NCBI GenBank assembly: GCA_022791455.1
Contig: JAAVZC010000010.1
Coordinates: 1-64,000 of the forward strand
From: Eggerthellaceae bacterium
GTDB taxonomy: Bacteria > Actinomycetota > Coriobacteriia > Coriobacteriales > Eggerthellaceae
Length of the DNA: 64,000 nt
Direction: 5' to 3'
Below the pieces are notes generated by a model that had not been told where the DNA came from, searched no databases, and saw only the letters and a list, made by a program, of their open reading frames with translations. The translations under genes and the position numbers were made by a program. Positions 59,166 to 64,000 of this stretch are shown here, piece by piece; positions within the stretch are counted from its first letter, which is position 1, and each line of letters opens with the position of its first letter.

Positions 59166-60349
59166 TGGGCATCGCCGCCTTGAGCGGAGGGAGTGACGCT
59201 TGCGCCTGCTTCGTCAGCTTCTTTTGCGGTTTTGGCCTCTTCGGCGGCGGCTTGCTGGTCTGCTTCCGCCTGCTGCTTCGCGGCGATTTCGGCGCGATAG
59301 GAATCCACGAGCGCTTCGGCCGCTTCAACGCCGTCCACCTTGATGCCGTCGGTGCGCAGGCGGTTGGCCACGCCCGGCTGCAGATCGTCCACCGCTACGT
59401 CGGTCAGGTCGTAGAGGTGAGAGGAGGACAGCCCCAGCATTTCGCCTTGGAGGCCTTGGTAGATGGCTACTTTTCCGTCCTGCTCCATCAGGTAGGCGGA
59501 GTGGTCGGAGGCGAAGTTGAATCCGTACACGGCCGCGGCAATGATGGCCGCCAGCAGCGCCAGGATGAAGAACGCGGTGATGCGCGTCTTGCGGGTGAGC
59601 TTGCGGCGGCGCACTTCGGTGAAGCCGGTCACGTCGGCCACAATCACGGTCACGTTGTCGTAGCCGCCCGCGCCCACGGCGGCGTTCACCAGTTGGCGGG
59701 CGCACAGCTGCGGGTCGGGGGTGCGGGCAAGAATTTGGGCAATTTCCTCGTCGGAGAGCATGGTGGTCAGGCCGTCCGAGCAGATGAGCAGCCTATCACC
59801 TGGGTTCACGTCAATCTCGAACAGGTCCGGCAGCATGCGCGGGTCCGACCCGAGGGCGCGGGTGATGACCGACCGCTGCGGGTGCACCTTCGCCTCTTCT
59901 TTAGTGATGTGGCCGGCTTCGATGAGGTCGGCCATGAGGGAGTGGTCGCGGGTCAGCTGCTGCAGCCGCCCCTTCGACAGCAAGTAGGCGCGCGAGTCGC
60001 CCACCTGGGCAATCACGAGCCGTTCGTTCTCCAGAATAGCGGCGGTGCAAGTGGTGCCCATGCCCTCGCGGCCACGCCCTTCGTGGGCGGCGCGGATGAT
60101 GGCCAGGTTCGCCTCTTCCACCGCTTGCCCCAGCTCTTCCACGTCGGCGTGGGCGGGCGCGCGGTTCTCGATCACGCGCACGGCAATTTCCGAGGCTACC
60201 TCGCCGGCCGCATGGCCGCCCATGCCGTCGCACACCACGAACAGCGGCGGCGCCACCACCAGCGAGTCTTCGTTGTGGTCGCGCACGCAGCCCACGTCGG
60301 TGCGGCTGCCGAAGGTGGTGTAAGCGGTCTTGCGCTTGCGGGCCGCCAT
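59162..60349 (-). CDS. pstP: PP2C-family Ser/Thr phosphatase (PstP-like)
   Basis: 395 residues. Cytoplasmic PP2C domain with GSRTDVGCVRDHNEDS, DGMGGHAAGE (metal Asp41), GMGTTCTAA, and GGYDNVTVIVAD; a membrane helix (about 250-272); a short extracellular domain; an Ala/Glu-rich tail. It dephosphorylates PknB substrates and PknB itself. Start and stop overlap the neighbours by one and four bases, so the operon is translationally coupled. Confidence 0.95.
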   Translation of the reverse strand: MAARKRKTAYTTFGSRTDVGCVRDHNEDSLVVAPPLFVVCDGMGGHAAGEVASEIAVRVIENRAPAHADVEELGQAVEEANLAIIRAAHEGRGREGMGTTCTAAILENERLVIAQVGDSRAYLLSKGRLQQLTRDHSLMADLIEAGHITKEEAKVHPQRSVITRALGSDPRMLPDLFEIDVNPGDRLLICSDGLTTMLSDEEIAQILARTPDPQLCARQLVNAAVGAGGYDNVTVIVADVTGFTEVRRRKLTRKTRITAFFILALLAAIIAAAVYGFNFASDHSAYLMEQDGKVAIYQGLQGEMLGLSSSHLYDLTDVAVDDLQPGVANRLRTDGIKVDGVEAAEALVDSYRAEIAAKQQAEADQQAAAEEAKTAKEADEAGASVTPSAQGGDAQ

Positions 60350-60762
60350 TATTGGTACCTCACGCGGATGGCGACGTCGCCCACGGTGACCACGTCCCTA
60401 TCGTGCAGCACGGTAGGGCCTTCGATGATATGGCCGTTCACGTAGGTGCCGTTCTTCGATCCCAAATCTTCCACGAACAGGTTCTGGCCCATCAGCTGGA
60501 ATTTCGCATGGCGCCCGGAAACGTAGCCGGCGCCAATGACGATGTCGGCCCCGGGCGTGCGACCCACGATGACCTCGCCGCGCACGTTGATGGACAGGCC
60601 GCGCAGCTCCTTCGGGCCGCGCTCCACCGAAAGCGTCCAGGTGCGTTCCTTCTTCCGCTGGCCCTTCACCAGGCCAATTCCCGTGCGCATGATGGCGAAC
60701 AGGAACAGGTAAAGAAGCGCCACGAACAGCAGGCGGGCTATGAGCAGAACTACATCGATCAC
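60349..60762 (-). CDS. fhaB: FhaB-like FHA-domain protein
   Basis: 137 residues: a membrane helix near the N terminus and an FHA domain (VGRTPGADIVI, SGRHAKF, DLGSKNGTYVNG). FHA domains bind phosphothreonine; FhaB/FipA of mycobacteria links kinase signalling to division. It overlaps the phosphatase start (TAATG). Confidence 0.94.
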   Translation of the reverse strand: MIDVVLLIARLLFVALLYLFLFAIMRTGIGLVKGQRKKERTWTLSVERGPKELRGLSINVRGEVIVGRTPGADIVIGAGYVSGRHAKFQLMGQNLFVEDLGSKNGTYVNGHIIEGPTVLHDRDVVTVGDVAIRVRYQ

Positions 60763-60814
60763 CGTTGAAACTCCCTTGTCTTGGTTTGGTGCTGCATTTG
60801 GGCGGTGCTTTGGG

Positions 60815-61681
60815 TTAGATGAGCTGGAATTCTATGTCGGTTATGCCCAGCGTTATGCGGTCGGCGTCGTTCAGGGCCACGGACTTCACCTTGCGGCCGT
60901 TGACGAAGGTTCCGTTCATGGAGCCGAGGTCCGTCAGCGTCCAGTGGTTGTTGCCCATGTTGCGAATTTCCGCATGGTGCCGGGAGATGTTGATGTCTTG
61001 GAGCACGATATCGTTGTTGTTCTCGCGCCCGATGGTCATGGCGTCGGAGTCCAGCAGGAACGCCTGGTCGTGTGTGATGTCGTACAGGTACGGCGTCAGC
61101 TGGGCATTCGCGGACTGCGGGCCGGTTTCCATGGCGTAGCCGTCGTCGGCGTAGTGGTCTTCGTAGGCGTCCTGCTCGCCGTAGGGGTTCACGCCGTTGG
61201 GGCGCAGCGGGGCGTAGCCAGGTGCGGGGGCGGGGGCCGGTGCGGCCATGCCCTGCGGCGCGGCCAGGCCGTAGCGCTCCATCTCTTCCTGGCGCAGCTT
61301 CGCCACCAGGGGCGCCGCCACCATTTCCGACTGGATGGTGAACTTGCCGTGCTTCAGGTCGTCGTCCACCATGAAGCGCACGAGCGGCTGCCCGTCCATG
61401 ATCAGGCCGTGCTCGGCGGCTTTGGCGGAGAGGTAGGTTTCGGTTTCGCCTGCAAGCGTGGGGTAGTAGCCGAACAGGCGCGCATCGTCGTCGGCGTTCA
61501 CGAACACCGTGTACAGCGTGGGGGCGTACTCCTTGCCGGCGCCCACCATCTTCTCGCGGCGCATCTGCTTTTCGGCGCGCTTTGCAATCTGAACAGGGGA
61601 AAGCGGCGTTCCGCCCATTTTGTTGGCGGCGCCTTCCACGGTGTCTTCCATCTTTCCTTCGAACTTCGAAAGGAATCCCAT
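60815..61681 (-). CDS. fhaA: FhaA-like DUF3662-FHA protein
   Basis: 288 residues: N-terminal DUF3662 domain (residues 1-120), a proline/alanine-rich linker, and a C-terminal FHA domain (TIGRENNNDIVLQD, ISRHHAEIRN, NGTFVNGRK). The mycobacterial FhaA binds phosphorylated MviN/RodA-related partners. It is the first gene of the operon. An AT-rich region at 61755-61800 (TATATTATG on the minus strand) probably carries the promoter. Confidence 0.95.
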   Translation of the reverse strand: MGFLSKFEGKMEDTVEGAANKMGGTPLSPVQIAKRAEKQMRREKMVGAGKEYAPTLYTVFVNADDDARLFGYYPTLAGETETYLSAKAAEHGLIMDGQPLVRFMVDDDLKHGKFTIQSEMVAAPLVAKLRQEEMERYGLAAPQGMAAPAPAPAPGYAPLRPNGVNPYGEQDAYEDHYADDGYAMETGPQSANAQLTPYLYDITHDQAFLLDSDAMTIGRENNNDIVLQDINISRHHAEIRNMGNNHWTLTDLGSMNGTFVNGRKVKSVALNDADRITLGITDIEFQLI

Positions 61682-61922
61682 AGGTGCTCCTTGACGCTTG
61701 CTTGCAGCCGATGAGCCGCGCCGTTAAGGGCGCGCCCGCAACCGGCCAGGCACTATTACTCCTATTGTTAATCTTACATAATATATGACCAGCCAACGCG
61801 AAGTTCGAATTTCCTTAACCCAAATGGCAATTCTTACGGAAATTTAAGGGAACGGAAGCGGGCGAGGGCGGGGAGGACTGGCGAATGCCGAAAAGCATCT
61901 AGCGCTGCCAGTGGGAATCCGC

Positions 61923-61928
61923 TATACT
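61923..61928 (+). promoter_or_regulatory. -10 (TATACT) of the tRNA-Thr gene
   Basis: GCTATACTGC, 18 bases before the mature 5' end. Confidence 0.65.
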
Positions 61929-61945
61929 GCATCCTTGCCTTAATT

Positions 61946-62021
61946 GCCAATGTGGCTCAGTTGGTAGAGCAACGCACTCGTAATGCGTAGGTCAGCGGTT
62001 CGAGTCCGCTCATTGGCTCCA
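61946..62021 (+). tRNA. tRNA-Thr (anticodon CGT)
   Basis: 76 bases including an encoded CCA. Acceptor arms GCCAATG and CATTGGC pair over 7 bp; the anticodon loop CTCGTAA holds CGT (61979-61981); the T arm reads GTTCGAGTC. It reads ACG codons. A promoter and an intrinsic terminator flank it. Confidence 0.97.
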
Positions 62022-62030
62022 GGGAATTCG

Positions 62031-62057
62031 CGGGTCGGCTTCGTGCCGACCCGTTTT
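62031..62057 (+). terminator. tRNA-Thr terminator
   Basis: CGGGTCGGC / GCCGACCCG with TTTTG; it lies close to the end of the convergent LysR gene. Confidence 0.9.
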
Positions 62058-62071
62058 GTTGTGTGCTGCTT

Positions 62072-62980
62072 TTACAGCCCCAGGTTCTTCACCGCTTGCT
62101 CCAGTTGTTCGATGAAGGGGCGCAGTTTTTCCCAGTTGTCCTGCCGGTAGATGGCGTAGGTGCTGAATACCGCGCGCTCGTCGGTGATGGGCAGGGCGAT
62201 ACGGTTGGTGGCGTAGTCCAAGAACTTCAGTTCCTTCGAAGCGCCGGGGTAGAGCAGGATGCTGCCGGTGGGCAGCACGGCAATGGCCTCAGCCTGGGAG
62301 CGCACCGCCAGCGGGCGCACGCGCGGCTCGAACCCGTTTTGGCGGCACAGCTCGGTGATCTTCTCCCATCCGGCTTTGGTGTGGTCCCAAATCAGCTGCG
62401 CCAGCAGCGAGTCTTTGAGGTCGGCGATGGTGAGCGAGCTTTTCTGCGCCAGGGGGTTGTCCGGTTCCATCACGGCCACAAAGGGGCGGCTGAACAAGAA
62501 TCTTGTGGCGATGCTGTCCGGCATGGAGCCGTCGCGGGCCGGCAGCATATCGATGAGCAGATCCAGCTCGCCGCTGCTGATGAGCTCCAGAGGAGCGCGG
62601 TCCTTCATATGGTTGAAAGTGATCTGGACCGAATTCTCCGAGGTCAGGGACGACGCAATGGAAATGAGCCCCGAAATGGCGGGGTCTTCCATGCGCGCTT
62701 CGATGGAAATGGGCTTGCGGGCGGCCATGGTTCGCACCGTGTTCTGGGCACTCTTGTAGTCGTTAACGATGCCGCTTGCTACGCCCAGGAAGAAATAACC
62801 CTCTTCCGTAAGTTCTACCTGCGAATGATGGCGTCGGAACAGGCGAACCGACAGGTCGGCCTCGAGCAGCGACATGTGCTTGCTCAGCGTAGATTGCGCC
62901 AGGTGCAGTTCATCGGCCGTTTTCGTGAAATTCAGCCGATGCGCCAGAGCGACGAACTCCTCCAGATACGAGATTTCCAA
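62072..62980 (-). CDS. LysR-family regulator, divergent from a molybdoenzyme gene
   Basis: 302 residues from a TTG start: AAGGGGG lies five bases upstream and no ATG exists nearby that keeps the HTH. Winged helix TADELHLAQSTLSKHMSLLEADL, then an effector domain. It diverges from a Tat-exported molybdopterin oxidoreductase across 326 bp with a TATAAT (63010-63015, minus strand), so it probably controls that enzyme. Eggerthellaceae genomes commonly pair such regulators with their many reductases. Confidence 0.9.
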   Translation of the reverse strand: MEISYLEEFVALAHRLNFTKTADELHLAQSTLSKHMSLLEADLSVRLFRRHHSQVELTEEGYFFLGVASGIVNDYKSAQNTVRTMAARKPISIEARMEDPAISGLISIASSLTSENSVQITFNHMKDRAPLELISSGELDLLIDMLPARDGSMPDSIATRFLFSRPFVAVMEPDNPLAQKSSLTIADLKDSLLAQLIWDHTKAGWEKITELCRQNGFEPRVRPLAVRSQAEAIAVLPTGSILLYPGASKELKFLDYATNRIALPITDERAVFSTYAIYRQDNWEKLRPFIEQLEQAVKNLGL

Positions 62981-63306
62981 GATATCCCCCTTGCTTGGCC
63001 AATGTCCTCATTATAAATGCTGGCGAAGGAAGTGCGCCGCGGTGCGAGGGCGATTCCGATTTGCGATTGCGTCATCGCGCGCGGGAATGGGGGCCGCTTG
63101 ATTCGCGGCGGCGATGGCAACTTTAAGCGCGCGTGATGGCGGAACATGTTATGACGTTTTTCCATTTCTCAATTCCTTGTTTCGCGGCCATACTCTGGGA
63201 AAAGGCTGCCCATGCGCGGCGGTTTCGGAAGGGAATCTGGGGCCGAAGTTGCAACCCGCAATGGTGCGTAGCCTGACCTGTCTCGTTGCAAAAAGGAGGA
63301 GAGTGA
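62981..63306. promoter_or_regulatory. Divergent LysR/molybdoenzyme control region
   Basis: Contains the minus-strand TATAAT above and a plus-strand CATACT (63189-63194) giving a leader of about 105 bases. No ORF or clear terminator was found. AAGGAGG before ATG 63307 is strong. Confidence 0.5.
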
Positions 63307-64000
63307 ATGGGAAAGCTCAACGTAACGCGCCGCAGCTTTTTGCGGGCCGCTTTGGTTACTGCCGCCGCCACCGCATTCGCCGCTGAAACGACCGGCCTGA
63401 CCGCTATGGCCGATGAAGCGGCCGCTGCGTCGTCCGGCGAGGTCACGCGCGTGCGCAGTTGCTGCCGCGGCTGCGGAAAGATGGAGTGCGGTGTGTGGGT
63501 GACGGTGCAGAATGGTCGCGCCATTAAGATTGAGGGCGACCAGAGCGCGCCGCAGTCTCGCGGCAACTGCTGCTGCAAATCACAGTCTTCGCTGCAGGCG
63601 GCCTACCACCCCGATCGTCTGTATCACCCCATGAAGCGCACGAACCCCAAGGGCCAGGAGCCCGGCTGGGTGCGCATTGGCTGGGACGAGGCCATCGGCA
63701 TGATGGCGGAGGGCTTCTTGGGCCTGACCGAAAAGTACGGCGCCGAATGCCTCATGACCCTGAACGGCACCAGCCGTATTTGGTCGATGGGCGGTTATGC
63801 CGGCATGAAGATTCTGATGGGCACCCCCAACGGCAGCCTGGCCTCGCAGATCTGCAAGGGCCCGCGCCACTTCACCGGCCAAATGATCGACCAGCTGGGC
63901 GGCTACTGGATGGCCACGGTGGATAACCCCCGCGTGTACGTGCAGTGGGGCACCGGTGTTGAGGCCTCCAACTATGACGACACTGCCCGAACGGTGGTGG
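63307..64000 (+). CDS. Tat-exported molybdopterin oxidoreductase, DmsA-type, 5' part only
   Basis: At least 231 codons, open at the window end. Tat motif TRRSFLRAA (residues 7-15) and signal peptide, then a 4Fe-4S binding region (C52, C53, C56, C61 and a CCC at 88-90). The following PDRLYHPMKRTNPKG and GWVRIGWDEAIGMM are hallmarks of DMSO-reductase-family catalytic subunits. RBS AAGGAGG lies eight bases before ATG. The substrate cannot be read from the N terminus. The next genes, outside the window, are probably ferredoxin and anchor subunits. Confidence 0.93.
   Translation, partial: MGKLNVTRRSFLRAALVTAAATAFAAETTGLTAMADEAAAASSGEVTRVRSCCRGCGKMECGVWVTVQNGRAIKIEGDQSAPQSRGNCCCKSQSSLQAAYHPDRLYHPMKRTNPKGQEPGWVRIGWDEAIGMMAEGFLGLTEKYGAECLMTLNGTSRIWSMGGYAGMKILMGTPNGSLASQICKGPRHFTGQMIDQLGGYWMATVDNPRVYVQWGTGVEASNYDDTARTVV

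Overview
The window looks like a chromosome segment of a high-GC, anaerobic gut actinobacterium of the Coriobacteriia, most likely Eggerthellaceae (Eggerthella, Adlercreutzia or a relative). Reasons: GC-rich codon use; DMSO-reductase-type molybdoenzyme parts at both ends; an old-yellow-enzyme/short-chain-dehydrogenase (OYE/SDR) cassette; and an fhaA-fhaB-pstP-SEDS/PBP-pknB operon in actinobacterial order. Genus is inference; no marker was compared with a database.

Layout. 1-4.9 kb: end of a DmsB-type ferredoxin, a DmsC-type anchor, then a NapG/NapH-like and poly-Fe-S gene set behind a structured leader. 5-11.4 kb: a two-component system opposite a VTC polyphosphate-polymerase-like gene, a DUF4956 membrane protein and a beta-helix lipoprotein. 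11.4-19.4 kb: MFS exporter, TrpR-like regulator, a long noncoding gap with a probable small RNA (sRNA), lipoprotein, M18 aminopeptidase, rubrerythrin, LysR/LysE pair. 19.4-27.3 kb: TetR-controlled OYE-MFS-SDR-SDR-DUF169 cassette followed by a 7alpha-hydroxysteroid-dehydrogenase-like SDR; related 29-bp elements lie in inverted orientation on either side of the TetR-to-DUF169 block. 27.3-30.1 kb: HigBA-like toxin-antitoxin pair bracketed by a 44-bp duplication of the SDR 3' end, then a DUF3990/XRE pair. 30.2-48 kb: protozoan-type IMP dehydrogenase, LysR/TDT transporter, DUF218 protein, leuS, MATE, amidohydrolase, hybrid histidine kinase, PAP2, D-2-hydroxyacid dehydrogenase, uracil/xanthine permease. 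48-51.4 kb: lipoprotein, probable 6S RNA, a stand-alone NrdD-C-terminus-like protein behind two NrdR-like boxes, BioY and EcfT. 51.4-54.2 kb: alkylsulfatase-like metallo-beta-lactamase-fold protein with an altered metal motif, and divergent TetR. 54.2-61.7 kb: peptidoglycan/Ser-Thr kinase operon containing a natural SEDS-PBP fusion. 61.9-64 kb: tRNA-Thr(CGT), LysR, and the start of a Tat-exported molybdopterin oxidoreductase.

Together these describe an anaerobe relying on respiratory reductases, xenobiotic or steroid-like reductions, export, and phospho-signalling of wall growth. No phage, IS transposase, CRISPR array or rRNA was seen. A dispersed GTCATCCTGAGC-type palindrome occurs four times. 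The strongest leads are the UC-rich sRNA candidate near 13.8 kb, the OYE/SDR cassette with its multi-copy GTTCAA operator region, the NrdR-box/mini-NrdD locus, the 6S RNA candidate, and the variant sulfatase.
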